DNA of 64,000 nucleotides, taken from positions 15,455,207-15,519,206 of the forward strand of contig NC_064769.1 in assembly GCF_011397635.1 (NCBI RefSeq), read 5' to 3'. Below, in pieces: positions 36,501-47,696 of the stretch. The stretch is from Epinephelus fuscoguttatus. Taxonomy: Eukaryota > Chordata > Actinopteri > Perciformes > Serranidae. Under the pieces are notes generated by a model. That model was not told the origin of the DNA. It was given only the letters and a program-made list of their open reading frames with translations, and ran no database searches. Position 1 is the first letter of the stretch; each line of letters begins with the position of its first letter. The position numbers were made by a program, and so were the translations under genes.

Positions 36501-39500
36501 TCATTACTAGATCACTGTAATAAAAAAAAAGGCGTGAATTCCGACAACAGTTGTTAGAGTTGTATTGACCTGTCAGAGTTATATATAGTAAAACACATAC
36601 ATGAATGGATGGAGAGGAGTGTCAGTGTTTCAGGAATATAAGAACCATGTTGATGGGACATTGTGAGCCTTTCTGTCAAAAAATGTTAATCTAAAAGGAA
36701 AAAAGTGGACATTAATGGAATTTGAAACTCATATTATTATGGGGATAACCAGGCTCTAAATTCTGGTGCTACAGTTCCTTTAATCTGAGGGCTTCGGGTG
36801 ATGTAAACAGGAAGTATAATGTTGCCATGGACTAAATGAGTTGGTTAGCTGTGGGTGAAAACTTGAGTCCCATTTTTTGCCTATATCTGTTCATATTTTG
36901 TCAAATAGCACCACTAAAAGTATGCCTAATTTGATATTAGCAGTTGCCTTTCGCAGTGTACCCATGGACCTACACACGACTATCACTGGACCGCTTTGAT
37001 GTGATGATTCTCGGGCAAGTTCTGACATTATAAGAAGCGCTTTTTTTCCATGACTTCTATGCAGAGTTCTGGACGTTTATTTGTTCATTCTATTAAATTA
37101 TGCAGAGATAATGATATCCTCGGAAAGTCTAAGTCACACAGCAGCATACAAATATGTGCATCCCATGTCTGTGTTTAGATTTGACTGAGTCATGACTCCG
37201 AGGGGGAGAACAGATTGTCATGCAAATAGTGGCAATCGGGCACCAAGAGATTTAAAGTGCCTTCATAGCCTCCACGAACTGACATTGCTGCTCCTCCAAC
37301 CTCTGATGGTGTTGGTGTGTGGGCCAAACTAAAGTAACTAACGTCTTGTGTTTTTAGTAAACTAGTAGGCACCTGTCCCTTTCACATCACTGTGTCTTGA
37401 CCTTGATTCTCTCACTTCTCACCTCCCTTTAACTCTCTCACCTCGCACTCATAATCTGAAACACTGCTGTATGTAAGTGGTAACTAGATGAGTCATATAA
37501 AATACAACGGTTCATCAGCTCAGAGCGGGAAGTGCACACAACAGCAGCATGAAAAGCAGAGTGAAGTATTGTTAACAGATCTTAAAGTCTGTGTAAAGCA
37601 AATTCTGCTATTTTCTAAACACGTTAAATAGGTCATAAAAGTATTCCTCAAAATGTGTAAAAAAGCCTTTCAACCATTTACAATTGAATTGTGGAGCTAG
37701 GCTTCACAAACTGTGTTTCTAGGTTTCTGTGTTCTGGATTTAGTGGGCGGGCCTTAAATCATAGCCGCGTTACCTAACGGAGCTATCCCTGGTACAAACA
37801 CGCCCCCTGAGGCTGTAGCAGTATAAATAGAGGGAATCGCCTTGTTGTGTACAAATACTTCCAGGTAGAAAACCAGCAGAGTTTAGCTATATATATATAT
37901 ATCTCACATTTTTCACGTCACTATATCACTGTTGAGACTAACTGATGTTTGTAAAGTCTATAAACACAGTGATTGAACAAACATTACTATTTCTGTGTGC
38001 ACGTTTTGTAATTAATATCATGGTTATCGTAGATTAGCTGGGCTAACCGTTAGCTGTTAGCTGTTAGCCGTTAGCGGTGTCTGTAATAACTCAGTAACTC
38101 AATAAACGGTCCGTGAAAAAAATATTTTTTCCAGCGGGTTTCTTAGTTACAATGTGATTGAGCTAGCAAAGCAGTTTTGTGTTGCTATGTGTGGTATTTA
38201 TTCAGTTTTGGGAAATCACGATGTCTAGAAAGCATCAGTGGCTGCTGCTGACACGGACAGCTAACAGCAGCAGCAAAGCTAACATCAGGACGTCATCTGT
38301 TAAAAGCCTCCTGTTGTTGGATACGACATGAAACTACTCCAGTTAGCTCAATCATGTTGTAACTAAGACATCCGCTGGAAAAAATATTTTCAGTCAGTGG
38401 AGCCGAACCGACACTCTCCCTCCCTGGATTCCATCCTCCCGTTCTGCCGGCTGCAGGTGCTGGGTTTACGTCCTTGTACAGTACACAGAGGCGGCTTCCC
38501 TCCCGTAAGTGGGCGTGGACTGAATAGCAACAGCCTGGAGTCATGAGACAAGAGGCTGCAGACATACCCCTCCGGACACGTCCTCAGCGTTTCACAGCAG
38601 AGAGAAGTGCTTGTTTTTCCATGATTTTGAGAGCTAATTTTACATACTTAGCAATTTTTTTAATCTTTCAAATTTGGCTCAGTGATTAATGACACATATT
38701 TCTGTGATGTGACAAACTTATAACAGACATTTTTTGTTGCTTTACACAGACTTTAACTGGTTTTAACAGCCAGACAGTCCCTATCTCTTGTGTGTAGATG
38801 ACGCCTGATATGATGAACTTTTGTGGTTTGACACAAACTTCCAGTTAGAAGAAGAGGAAGTTTGAAAAAGAAAAGCACACAAATGTGAGACAGGAAAGAG
38901 GGGTTGTAAAATATGCAAACAGTCTAGCACCCTGAGTGTCACACATATCCTTTCCTCCAACACTAATGCTCAATATTAGTGCTTTTGGTCTTACCACAGT
39001 TCTAACTTAATCTCAGTTAACACATGACGCTCATTGCTTACATAGTAAACAGTGTTTCTGTGTCATCAGTTTGAGTTGCAAAGCAAAACAAACTGAGCCT
39101 GAGTGGCTGAGCAAAAACTTAAACAGGAACACCGTTTCATTGAAGAAGTGGTGATTTTACAAAGCATAAAAGGTGCTTTTCAGATAGTTCGCAGATGGTA
39201 AAAAAATAATGCTTTGCTTCAATCTTACACTGAAATATGGGACTTCTCTGACATGCTGGGCTACAAACACACTTTGTACCGAATCAAGATCCTCCTTCCT
39301 GGTTTGCATTTGAAGGAGACACATTTACAAGTCAAATTTGAGGAATACAGGCCAAGTACATTACAGCTGCAACATGTCATACGGGCTCTATTTTCCACTT
39401 CCTCTTTCCTTCTCTCTGTTCTTTTCTCTTTGTCTCTCTGTAATGTGAAGGTAGACAGCAGGCCCTCTCTTCTCCACAACTCCAACTCTCCTCAGAGCCA

Positions 39501-42500
39501 GCTTACTAAATTGTTATAATCTGAGATCAGTTTTGCCCGTGAAGGCATTTTCAATCAGAGCAAATGTATCTTGGATAAGTATGTTTGTTGTACATGAGTC
39601 TCTCTACAAAAGAACACAAAGGAAGGGCATATGGAGACAAGTCTCGCAGCTGGGAAACAGTTCACTTGCCTGATCAAAAACAGTGATTAAAATCTTAACC
39701 AGGACAGCAGATCTCCTACCATACTCACTTATTATCTACGCCTGTGAGTAAGACATCCCTCCTCTCTCCTGAAACTTGATAACTAGATAAGAAAAAAGTG
39801 GCTTATCCATGGTTATTTTTGGGCTCGAAGTGAGATCCATTGATTGACATTCAACCACTGCTCATCTTCCACGTCCCTGTCCTCCTGCGTCCTGCGCAAT
39901 CCACTCACAGCAATGTTTAGGAATCTGCTTAAAATAACTCCACGGTAAACTGTAGTGACAGTGTTGTAAACATATAAAGGGAACTGGTGAGCTTTTTAAA
40001 AATGCACTGTGGGACTGGATGCACTGAAGAGCGGGAGGGGAAGATTTAAAACAGGAAGGAGAAAAGACAGGAAGACTTTAGTGGTTTATGGCATTCCTTT
40101 CCTTTTTGGGGAACAGGAGACATGGAGCTGGCTCCTGGTGTGTTTGTGTCTTCACTTTTATTGTGGTTTTACTGAATTTCTTTTAAAAATAATCCTCAGA
40201 TTTAAACCTTTCTTTGTTGTGCTCTCACTAGTGAGGATTTCATGTTGCACTCGCTGATCTCCGGCCTTTTGTTTGTCCGTATATTAACACTCTGTGTATC
40301 TTTCTCTCAGCCGCAGAGAGACAGATAGGAGCAGAGGACAAAGGGTTAAAAGGTCGCAGGAGCTCAGATGCTTCGCGAGGCAAGTTCCAAAATAGCCTGT
40401 AGATTTCAAGCGGCGGGACTACAATGGACTGCGTGTGTGTTCTGGTATGTTTGTGTGTGTGGAGAGTCGAATGGCTGTGTAGTTAAACTCCACCTGTCCC
40501 TGTGGACACTATCTCAGTGACATAACAGAGCTGGCTCCGTGCCGGCCTTTGGTCTGAGCTGATACAATCAACTATAGCTCACAGTAACAGTTTGTGCTTT
40601 AAAGTTAGATTCATTTAATGGTGACTCTTTGTTTGGACAGTCCAGATACACATGATTAATAGAGTATTTGTTATGTTTCGACAGCTTATTCAATTAAACT
40701 GTTGTGCTTTGTTTGTAGATGTCTAACAGATCATCTACAGAGCTTATGTGACAATTCATTTAGCTCAAGATAGTTCAAATTCAACTAAATTATTCTGAGA
40801 ATATGTAGTGAATTGTCACACTCTATAGACAAACATCTACAGACAAAGTGAAACAATGGCATTGTTGACTCTCAACTAACAAAGGAGACCCTGCCTTTGC
40901 GGCTGCTGCTCCAAAGCTTTGGAAAAGCCTTCAACTCTCAGTCAAATGCTCCCCCTCCACTGACACTTTTAACATGTTTTCAATGGCCTTTGGTTGTTTG
41001 TAGTAGTTTGAATATTTTAGTATTTTATAATCCTTTTACAGGTGTAATTGTCCTTATCGGTGTTATTCTGTTTTATATTTGTGTATTTGTTATATTGCAA
41101 TATATTTGTGTGTCAATCTTTTAATCTGTACAGCACTTTGGACAACTGCGGTTGTTTTTAAATGTGCTATATACATAAACTTGATTTGAACAAGCTGATG
41201 GAAAGTCACAAATAGGCCTGCTCTATAATCTGTGGGTGGACTGTCCAAATAAACTGTGACCAATTTGACTCATTTACTAATTCATAATGGCAGAATGTTG
41301 CTGTGTACCATTATCACCCGCAGATTATTTTTGTTTTAAATAACCTACACCATAAATGTTGTTATAAGGTTATAAGGTTATTAAGGTTATAATGATCTGT
41401 TTTTGTTGTGGCGTTGATTAATTAATGATAAATTCACAGAGATAAATAACAGTAAGGCGATATGGAGAAAATCAACTGTCATAATATTTTACACAAAATA
41501 CCTCGATATTGATATTGTGATGATATTGGAGGGTTGACTGTTGGTGCTTTCACAAAATATTTACACAATAAGATTTTTGACAAATAATTATCTGTAATGT
41601 GGATATAATGACTGAGTGGGTAAAGGCAAATAATAATTCAGCTAGAACAGTCTGGTGAGTTCAGATAATTACATCACTTTACTGTAATGACGCCTTTAAA
41701 ACCAGGAAAAGACACTCATGTCTTATGTTATCCTTAAAATGAAGATGACATCTAGCCTGATATCACCATATCTATATAATATGGATATATATTGCCCAGC
41801 CTTACAGTGAGGCTAATACAGGGTGTCTACACATATAACCAAGTTAAATGTAAGACTTTTTAAGACCTTTTTAATACCACCTTATATGAAATTTAAGACG
41901 AAACCTTTTATCAGTTCAAAATGTACAGTAAGGAATAGATAGATAGAACAAAATCTCACCGCTGTCATAAATGCTATTTATTATTGCAATTATTCGGTCT
42001 GTCCAATGATTGTGAATAGTCACTGGGTCTGTCAGGCTGAAGGCATTTTATGGTAATGTGACCGAAACTATTTAAGACCCATCAAATCTAAATTTAAGAC
42101 AATTTAAGACTTTTTGAGGCCTTATATAAGGAAAACTTAATTTATAAACTTTATTTATGCATTTTACTGTATCCCTTTATTATAACTTATTCACTATTTG
42201 TCTCAGCTTCTCATTTCTCATTTGTGCATATGACTGAATAAGTAACATGAAGCCAAAATAAAGAACAAAGAATAAGGGGAAATGGGGAGTTAAATGCACA
42301 AATTTAAAGTTAGCAGGTCAGATCAGATGTTTCCATTGTCTTTTAGTCACCACCCTCTGAGTTCAAGTGTAAGTTACAGCCCAACATCCCCTGGGGCTGC
42401 GTGGCAGTCAGCTGGAGAGCCTGAGACACCAGGATAGCTGTAGTGGGATTATCGAAGTCACACCAGGTCAAACTTTTGCAGAACAAAGCGAATCGGGTGC

Positions 42501-42684
42501 TTATTTTTCACAGTAAAACTTTGGTGAAACTGTACACGTCACGCCTCGTCAGCCACTTACCTGGCTGCTCCCTCAGAGACATGATGGACACGATATAGTG
42601 CGCCATGTCAAAGTATGGAAACATGTTCAAGTTTGCCAGTCCATGGGACAGCTCGTCCAAGTGCAGCACCCCGAACAAATCCAT
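27281..42684 (-). CDS. tmem38b: TRIC-B, trimeric intracellular cation channel type B (six coding exons)
   Basis: Coding exons, in order on the minus strand, are 42684-42561, 33196-33040, 32634-32450, 32348-32261, 29916-29799 and 27583-27281. They sum to 975 nt (324 residues plus stop) and the frame holds across every junction. The product matches the TMEM38 family, and TMEM38B rather than TMEM38A: the segment [17 protein letters not shown] (about residues 120-136) and MIAIGWAKG are TRIC-B-like. Known role: homotrimeric potassium-permeable channel of the ER/SR membrane that supplies counter-ions during Ca2+ release through IP3 and ryanodine receptors. The KEV motif (K122-E123-V124, then R126 and K129) is the family's lipid-binding signature on the membrane helices. 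The polar C-terminal tail (about residues 240-324) is Ser/Thr/Lys-rich and ends in RKKTN. Human TMEM38B is 291 residues, so the fish tail is longer. Intron 1 is about 9.4 kb and intron 3 only 101 bp. Confidence 0.96.
27866..28625. mobile_element. Nested MITE with CAGTxCAGACCAAAGATTTGC terminal inverted repeats
   Basis: Left terminus CAGTTCAGACCAAAGATTTG; right terminus, read on the minus strand, CAGTACAGACCAAAGATTTG. The CAG ends suggest a hAT-like element, but I could not see an 8-bp target duplication, so the class is uncertain. Confidence 0.65.
27978..28173 (+). mobile_element. tRNA-derived SINE with 16-bp target site duplication
   Basis: The 196-bp element starts GTGAGGCGTCAGTGACTTAG and has an A-box-like TAGCGGGTAGAGCAGG and a B-box-like GGGTTCAAGTCC. 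It ends in a long A run. The identical 16-bp flanks AAGCTGGCTGATGGTG lie at 27962-27977 and 28174-28189. A diverged relative is at about 56080-56275. Confidence 0.9.
29799..29916 (-). CDS. tmem38b: tmem38b coding exon 5
   Basis: Encodes residues 185-224: [13 protein letters not shown], then LQQTHYLP and [13 protein letters not shown], the last two membrane helices. The acceptor is TTTAG and the donor is AAG|GTCAGT. It ends in phase 0. Confidence 0.95.
30435..30870. mobile_element. Inserted repeat with 'TTTAAGAC' motifs inside the foldback element
   Basis: This segment begins near AGGGTGTTTAAAGG and ends near GGACCTGCAGACA. It contains repeated AATTTAAGAC-like motifs, is absent from the related element at 53562-54447, and resembles 41815-42140. 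Its ends are near-inverted (AGGGTGT / ACCTGCAGACA), suggesting a non-autonomous DNA transposon. Confidence 0.5.
31046..31955 (+). mobile_element. 5'-truncated L1-type LINE with 15-bp target site duplication
   Basis: The element is 910 bp and ends in AATAAATAAAGTGTGG plus an A run. It is flanked by the identical 15-bp sequence AACTGGGTCATGATT at 31031-31045 and 31956-31970. Its only coding part is the end of ORF2 (31048-31536). The insertion sits in intron 4 of tmem38b, antisense to the gene, inside a foldback element (30254-32203). Confidence 0.92.
31048..31536 (+). pseudogene. C-terminal end of L1 ORF2 (reverse transcriptase polyprotein) remnant
   Basis: The frame is open from the truncation point to a stop at 31536. 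It shows features typical of the C-terminus of fish L1 ORF2: [15 protein letters not shown], then [11 protein letters not shown] with HCMWSC (a zinc-knuckle-like CCHC cluster), and [13 protein letters not shown] near the end. The endonuclease and the reverse-transcriptase catalytic domain are absent, so it cannot be autonomous. The lack of stops suggests a fairly young insertion. Confidence 0.88.
32261..32348 (-). CDS. tmem38b: tmem38b coding exon 4
   Basis: Encodes residues 156-184 plus two bases of codon 185: glycine-rich [15 protein letters not shown] followed by [13 protein letters not shown], which matches the family's N-F-E-x-L-x-x-G-x-W-x-P-E region. The acceptor is CTAG and the donor is consensus GTAAGT. 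It is separated from exon 3 by a 101-bp intron. Confidence 0.95.
32450..32634 (-). CDS. tmem38b: tmem38b coding exon 3 (KEV motif exon)
   Basis: Encodes residues 94-155 plus one base of codon 156. It contains [18 protein letters not shown] and MIAIGWAKG. The acceptor is CTACAG. The donor reads AAAG|GTCGGT, unusual at +3. A GTAGCT four bases further on would break the frame into exon 4, so GTCGGT is chosen. Confidence 0.95.
33040..33196 (-). CDS. tmem38b: tmem38b coding exon 2
   Basis: Encodes residues 42-94 (split codons at both ends). It shows the TRIC hallmarks [13 protein letters not shown] and LLASIVW, the second and third membrane helices. The acceptor is TGCAG just above 33196 and the donor is GTAAAT below 33040. 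AEPP after the second helix matches the human TRIC-B loop. Confidence 0.95.
34739..35195. mobile_element. TTAA-flanked MITE in tmem38b intron 1
   Basis: The left end is TTAAAGGGAAACTACACC; the right end on the minus strand is TTAAAGGGAGACACTACC. Perfect TTAA on both sides, 457 bp, non-coding. Confidence 0.8.
35596..36258 (-). mobile_element. PIF/Harbinger-type element with TTA target duplication
   Basis: The left terminus is GGCCCCGATCACACAGGAAG. The right terminus, read on the minus strand, is GGCCCTGATCACACAGAAAG. TTA flanks both sides (35593-35595 and 36259-36261), the 3-bp target of PIF/Harbinger elements. An internal minus-strand frame resembles the N-terminal part of Harbinger transposase. 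Confidence 0.88.
35845..36108 (-). pseudogene. Harbinger transposase (HARBI1-like) N-terminal fragment
   Basis: The 87-codon frame contains [38 protein letters not shown] and QFDDLLSIV. This is the pre-catalytic N-terminal region typical of PIF/Harbinger transposases (W-x-R, then H/F-x-x-L-x-x-E-L, then F-R-M and F-D-x-L-L). The DDE catalytic domain is missing, so the protein cannot transpose anything. The frame has no stops in the homologous part, suggesting a modest age. Confidence 0.82.
37582..38756. mobile_element. TTAA-flanked foldback element (TTAAAGTCTGTGTAAAGCAA) in tmem38b intron 1
   Basis: Both ends read TTAAAGTCTGTGTAAAGCAA inwards. A second inverted pair lies inside: AATATTTTTTCCAGCGGGTT near 38120 and its near-complement near 38345-38390. 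It carries a TATAAATAG motif near 37826 and runs of GTTAGCTGTTAGC, but no transposase. Confidence 0.8.
40870..41190 (+). mobile_element. L2-like LINE 3'-end remnant
   Basis: The frame from about 40885 reads [20 protein letters not shown], which matches the very C-terminus of L2-type reverse transcriptases (x-AAPxLWNSLP-x). It is followed by a 3' UTR with TACAGCACTTTGGACAAC and ATGTGCTATATACATAAAC. It lies in tmem38b intron 1, antisense to the gene. Confidence 0.75.
41815..42140. mobile_element. Repeat copy rich in TTTAAGAC motifs (same family as 30435-30870)
   Basis: Starts near AGGGTGTCTACAC and contains repeated ATTTAAGAC / TTTAAGACTTTTT motifs on both sides. It lies in tmem38b intron 1. 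The right boundary is unclear. Confidence 0.45.
42561..42684 (-). CDS. tmem38b: tmem38b coding exon 1
   Basis: Starts with ATG at 42684 and encodes residues 1-41 plus the first base of codon 42. It contains the family motif [15 protein letters not shown], the first transmembrane helix. A consensus GTAAGT donor follows at 42560. This ATG is chosen because it gives an N-terminus similar in length to human TMEM38B (three residues longer) and the next in-frame ATG would cut into the first helix. Confidence 0.95.
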
Positions 42685-43110
42685 CGTCTTATCTGAAAAC
42701 TCTCCAGCACGAGCAGGCTAGTCTGGTTAATCCCGCTGAGGAGTTACAGGGGGAGACACGGCACCAGTCCAACTCTGAGCATCAGGGCTTCATCCGCCGC
42801 CTGTAAAGTGTGACACACGCCGCTGGCCCACACAGCTGTGTGTGTATGTGTGTGTGTGGACACACTCCTGCCAAGTTGCTCCCAGCTGCTTAGTTGATCA
42901 CCGGGCAACAGATCTGTTGGTCATCATCCGTGTTGCCCCATCGACGACGCTGTCGTCGGCGCATAGCCGGAATTCCTGCTCCATGTTCCTCCATGCTAGT
43001 GATGTGGCAGGCGGAGCTACAGCGGCTTCGTGATTGGAGGAGCGAGAGCGCGGCCAGCCAATCACAGGTCACGGTGTGGCTTCGTAAGGTGATGCTAGCA
43101 TGCTAACATG
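42685..43110 (-). promoter_or_regulatory. tmem38b: tmem38b 5' UTR and CpG-rich promoter region
   Basis: This stretch is richer in G+C and CpG than its surroundings (for example 42925-42970 and 43015-43080). It carries two opposed CCAAT boxes (ATTGG near 43034 and CCAAT near 43059). No clear TATA box is visible near the start codon, as expected for a housekeeping CpG promoter. Open frames on both strands here (34 codons from an internal ATG on the minus strand, 42993-42890) are not recognised and could be an upstream ORF or chance. The transcription start is not determined. Confidence 0.5.
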
Positions 43111-43429
43111 CTAACACAAAACAAACTCAGTGTGGGTCAGTGTTAATCCTTTTTACTTTACCAAAAACCTCATGATTCTGCTTACTAATTTTCATATACA
43201 CAAATCTAAACTTGCTAAATCACCCCCTGTTTTAAAGTGTTTTTGATCGATATTTTTATTTAAATAGAGTCTCTGAAAACATAGCCTATAAATATTAAGA
43301 AAAGTGTATCTACCACACATCACTATTATCAATTAAAATGCTGTCTCTCATTTTTTTAAATTATTTTTTATATCCTTAATGTTCCATTTTAGTCTCTTTT
43401 TTAGTCTCATTTAGTTTAGTTTAGTTTTT

Positions 43430-44170
43430 TGCACAATTAAAACACAAAAAGGCAAGGAAAAAGAAAAATGAAAAGTGACAGGGAGAGGCAAAAAACCCAG
43501 TGGGTTTATTTGAAGCCTCCACCTAATAACATTTTTACAATGTTATTAACACTCAAAAGTACATAGAGATAAAGAACAATACAGAAAATAATACAAGTGA
43601 TAACAAACTACTAATAACAAAATATGTTTGACTGCAACAACAACAACAACAAAAAAGCAATAATAGTTTCCATTTAAGAGCAGAAAATGTGAGTTTTTGA
43701 TGTACATGTCAGTCAGTGTTAGTGTAATTAGGCATGCGTGTATATGTGTGTGTGCATGAGGGTGATAGTAGTTTACTGTATTGACCCTTGAGCAATAATA
43801 AAAATGTATCACAGTGAGTAAAACAAGCTAAATCATGAACAATAATACAAAAGGAGGAAACCCCTTTACAAAACAGCAGTTAAATGTTAAACATAAACAT
43901 CTTTTGTAACACTTTATAGACATACAAGTTTTTACCAGGTGGAAGGAAGCATTCCATAGTTTAGTTCCCCTAAATCTCTATTGAAAATTGACCTCCAAGA
44001 AGTCAAGAATTTCAGATGGTGAAAATCTGATGATTTACAAGTTAAGTGTGAATGCAGCTGTGAATTAGCTGTAAAATAAGCCATGAAGTGCAGACTTTTT
44101 TGCAACAATATGTGGAATCTATCATGTCTGACTTAGTACAATTTACTTTATTTCAATAAAAATGATTTTA
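43430..44170 (-). mobile_element. Probable second LINE 3' remnant, reverse strand
   Basis: On the minus strand, 43945-44010 gives a frame with RGTKLWNA, resembling the RGxxLWN motif near the end of LINE reverse transcriptases. The rest is AT-rich. Class and borders are not certain. Confidence 0.35.
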
Positions 44171-44349
44171 AAAAAACTCAGTATGGGTTAGTAATGTACC
44201 TGTTGTCTACACGAGTAGCTTAAACCTTTCATAACTGGAAGCCTACAGGTAGAAATTACAAACTGTGATATTTTACGTCAATATAATGAGACGGAATAAC
44301 ATGATATTATAATTTTGATGTTCTTTTGATTGGACTTTGTGATTGATCT

Positions 44350-45240
44350 ATGTTATTAATAGTCATTCATTCATTCAAACCTTTATTTAAGACTCCGGAA
44401 ATCAGTTGAGGGACACCCTCATTTTCAGTGATGCTGATCATGAGCAAAGACACACAATCAATAAACAAAGAACCATCATGCACATCAGTTAAAACAGATA
44501 TAAAATCATAAAAAACACAATAGCAATAAATGATTGCTAAAAGTAGAAATACAGGATGATACAGGAAGATCTGGAATAAGGCATTTCAACAGCCATAAAG
44601 GTGGCAGAGTGTCTGAGTTTAAGGACTTTTGCACATTATTCCATGTATAAGGTGCACTGTATGAGAGTGACATTCAGTTCTGATTAAGGAAGTGTGAAGC
44701 AACAACCTATTCTGTGAACGAGTATGATTATGTGAGTTAAAAGGGACATTATTAATGTGATATTTGTTAATAATTTGGGCTTGAAGTTTGAGGTAGGGAC
44801 ACAATAGTTCCCATTTTCAGCAGATAGTCCTTCCTTGTCAAGTCATATCTCAGTTTTTGAGTTGATCCATTTACTATAGGCCTTAATAGTAAAATATTTT
44901 CGTGCGGGTTTGGTCAGTGTGTCATGTTTATATAGCTTTAAGGAGAGATCGAGCTTGTCCTTGATACAACTAAGATATACACAGAAAGTATTTGTTTTGT
45001 GGTATATGAACTCCATAGAAGACATGCAAACAATATACAGGCACGTCATAATAACATTGCAAACATGTCCAATCACTGTCCTGTAACTGATAGCCTAAAC
45101 CCAAAGGAAAAGGTTGTTCTTTTTCCTTCTCCCCTCTCATTTGTAATTGATCAATAAAGTTTGCAGTCCTGCCAGCTATGGTTTGTACAATGAAAGAAAA
45201 GAGACACATCTGTAGTGCAAAACTGACTCCCTACACATCA
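44350..45240 (-). mobile_element. LINE 3'-end remnant, probably L2-like, reverse strand
   Basis: Read on the minus strand it ends with CTTAAATAAAGGTTTGAATG and repeated AATGA units, a short-repeat tail typical of L2/CR1 LINEs. Upstream, broken frames give RSQNRLLLHTSL and a region like YTWNxxxKSLKLRHSATF, reminiscent of the RT C-terminus. Stops and frameshifts are frequent. Confidence 0.5.
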
Positions 45241-46385
45241 TTTAATCAACATTTGTTTGTGTTTTACTTCTGACATTATAAAAGCAATGACCTATGCAAT
45301 CGCGAGGTGAATGCAAAAATAGTTACTCAGAAAAGCCACAAAATGTGCAGATTATTAGCCTACTAAAAAAACCAAATTGTTATCGTCACGTAGTCTGTTG
45401 TCTCACATCATGCATTACATTTTTATTTTGACAGCAAACAGCAACTCAAAGGAAGTGTTGACACAGCAACCAGTTCACCACTATTGGTGTTTTCGCATAA
45501 ACATGTGAAAGTACATTAAACAGATGCAAATTGTTCAGAGGAGGGCGGGCTGGTTGATTCTTTTGGACTCCTGTGAATAAATCTAGTCAGTATAATCATG
45601 TCAGAGTTGCTGCAGCATCAGTGGTTTTATAAGATGTTGACATTTGAATTGTATATTTCAATTAACCATAAATATGATTATTATACATTGACACAAGTTG
45701 CACAGTTAATTGTACTGTACATAATTTGATATAAAAGCACAGATTTTTTTCAAAGGATGTTTTTGTTCATGAAACGTGTGTCTGTACCTGTGAAACTTAG
45801 TCAGCTAGTCTTCTGGCTGGCATGAGCATGACACCTGGTGGTGGTTCCATATTAGTTTTTTTCTTTGTCTGACTTTTTTTTATCTTTGACCCTTAATTAC
45901 AGTTGAATCAGACCTAGTAATAATTGTGCTGCTACAGTGAGGTTCAGTGGCACAATAGTAGCTCCACCTATTGGTAGTGAGACACTGAAACATCCAGCCT
46001 CATTCAGTTTCTAGAACAAGCTTTTACACTACCTTGAACCTTGCCTTGACGACTGAAATATACACTTTATCTTTCTGTTTTGACCAATACAATTACTTAC
46101 ATGTATAAATAAAACAATAAACCTTTAATGAAATTAAATGGGATGTTCTCATTACATTTATATTGCACATCACCATCTTAATAAGTACTGTGTACTTTAG
46201 CACTGCAACCAAAAAGTTGTATTCTTCATACAGAGCTAAAACTTTTTTTGGAACGTGAGGCATTTATTATGCCCTTTGGTGTCCTCCAGAGTGAATAATT
46301 AGACATCAAACTAATTTATATCATTTAAAAGGAGCACCTGGTTTTTCATACATCATCTAACCATGAATGCATTACTGAACGAACC
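45241..46385. other. Intergenic sequence, nothing recognised
   Basis: AT-rich, no repeat ends or coding frames seen. Confidence 0.5.
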
Positions 46386-46830
46386 CACCAGACACAGGCC
46401 CAGGAACCCAAAGTGTCAGGGCCCCCCTTGACTTTCACCTGCAAAATGTCACTCAAATTAAAACATACCGACCAGGTAGAAACTCAAAATGACCCCAAAG
46501 AGTCACAAAAAGACGACAAAGAGATGCAGAGGAACTTTAAAGAGTCACAAAATAACTACAAAAATGACAAAAACAACCACATAAACACAAATGGACTACA
46601 AAGAGGCATAAAATGACCAAAAAAGACACAAAATAACCTCAAAAACATGATACAACCAGAAAAATGAGACACAAATGAACAAAAAGATGCATAACAACTG
46701 CAAAGAATGACGCAAAACAACAAAAAAGAGGCAATGCCAACACAAAGTTTGTGTGTCTTGCTTATTTGTAGGAGAGGTCGTGGGGCATTTTGCATGTCTG
46801 TGCCCAGGCGTGCATTGTCTCATAATCCGC
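46386..46830 (+). repeat. A-rich variable repeat (ACAAAGAGxCACAAAATGACC-like) on one flank of the tRNA array
   Basis: Short degenerate units built on CACAAAATGACC and AAAGAGxCACAAAA run from about 46470 to 46735. A unique-looking tail containing CATGTCTGTGCCCAGGCGTG follows. It has no coding features. Confidence 0.6.
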
Positions 46831-46971
46831 ACATGCTCGATAGCAAAGACAATGCGTTCATCAACCATCCTTTTGGCAGAGGAAATCTATGCAACCCATG
46901 GTTCTGAAAAGGGGGCCCACTTGTATATTTTCATGCTGAATGGTCACATATTGGACACCATGAAAAGCCCA

Positions 46972-47060
46972 TCCTTCGAGCCGGAGTTGAACCAGCGACC
47001 TAAGGATTCCTGTTATTATCATCCTACAGTCCTCCGCTCTACCAACTGAGCTATCGAAGG
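46972..47060 (-). tRNA. tRNA-Tyr (GTA), copy 1 of the array, with 16-nt intron
   Basis: The minus-strand sequence from 47060 folds as a tRNA: acceptor CCTTCGA pairs with TCGAAGG, the D arm is GCTCAGTTGGTAGAGC (A box), the anticodon loop is CTGTAGA with anticodon GTA, and the T arm is GGTTCAACTCC (B box). A 16-nt intron follows the base after the anticodon, as in eukaryotic tRNA-Tyr genes. Removing it leaves 73 nt. A T4 run a few bases past the 3' end (46966-46963) is the Pol III terminator. Confidence 0.93.
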
Positions 47061-47334
47061 GAACAAACCAGTTACAAATGTTCAGCCTGTGCATAGATGC
47101 TGGAACGGATGCTTAATCCAAATATATTTTGCAAAGACTCCCCATTACAACACTGCATTACTGCATGGATGCTAAATGTTGCAAAACCAAAGTTAATTTA
47201 ACCAAGATAATGCTTTTGACAAGTGTCGTTTATTCAGATGAAGTCAAGCAATACAACCCACAGCTCTGAAAGCTATGACGAGTCTCATTTTTTTATTCTG
47301 AATAGCCACACATTGGACACCAATGAAAAGCCTG

Positions 47335-47423
47335 TCCTTCGAGCCGGAGTTGAACCAGCGACCTAAGGATAACTGCTATCATCAACCTACAGTCCTCCGC
47401 TCTACCAACTGAGCTATCGAAGG
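47335..47423 (-). tRNA. tRNA-Tyr (GTA), copy 2, with 16-nt intron
   Basis: Same 89-nt design as copy 1, with intact acceptor pairing, A and B boxes and anticodon GTA. Its intron (GTTGATGATAGCAGTT) differs from copy 1 and is identical to that of copy 6. A T4 terminator lies just past the 3' end. Confidence 0.93.
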
Positions 47424-47696
47424 GAACAAACCAGTTACAAATGTTCAGCCTGTGCATAGATGCTGGAACGGATGCTTAATCCAAATATATTTTGCAAAGA
47501 CTCCCCATTACAACACTGCATTACTGCATGGATGCTAAATGTTGCAAAACCAAAGTTAATTTAACCAAGATAATGCTTTTGACAGGTGTCGTTTATTCAG
47601 ATGAAGTCAAGCAATAGAACCCACAGCTCTGAAAACAAGAATGAGTCACACCTATTTATTCTGGATGGTCACACATTGGACACCATGAAAAGTCCA

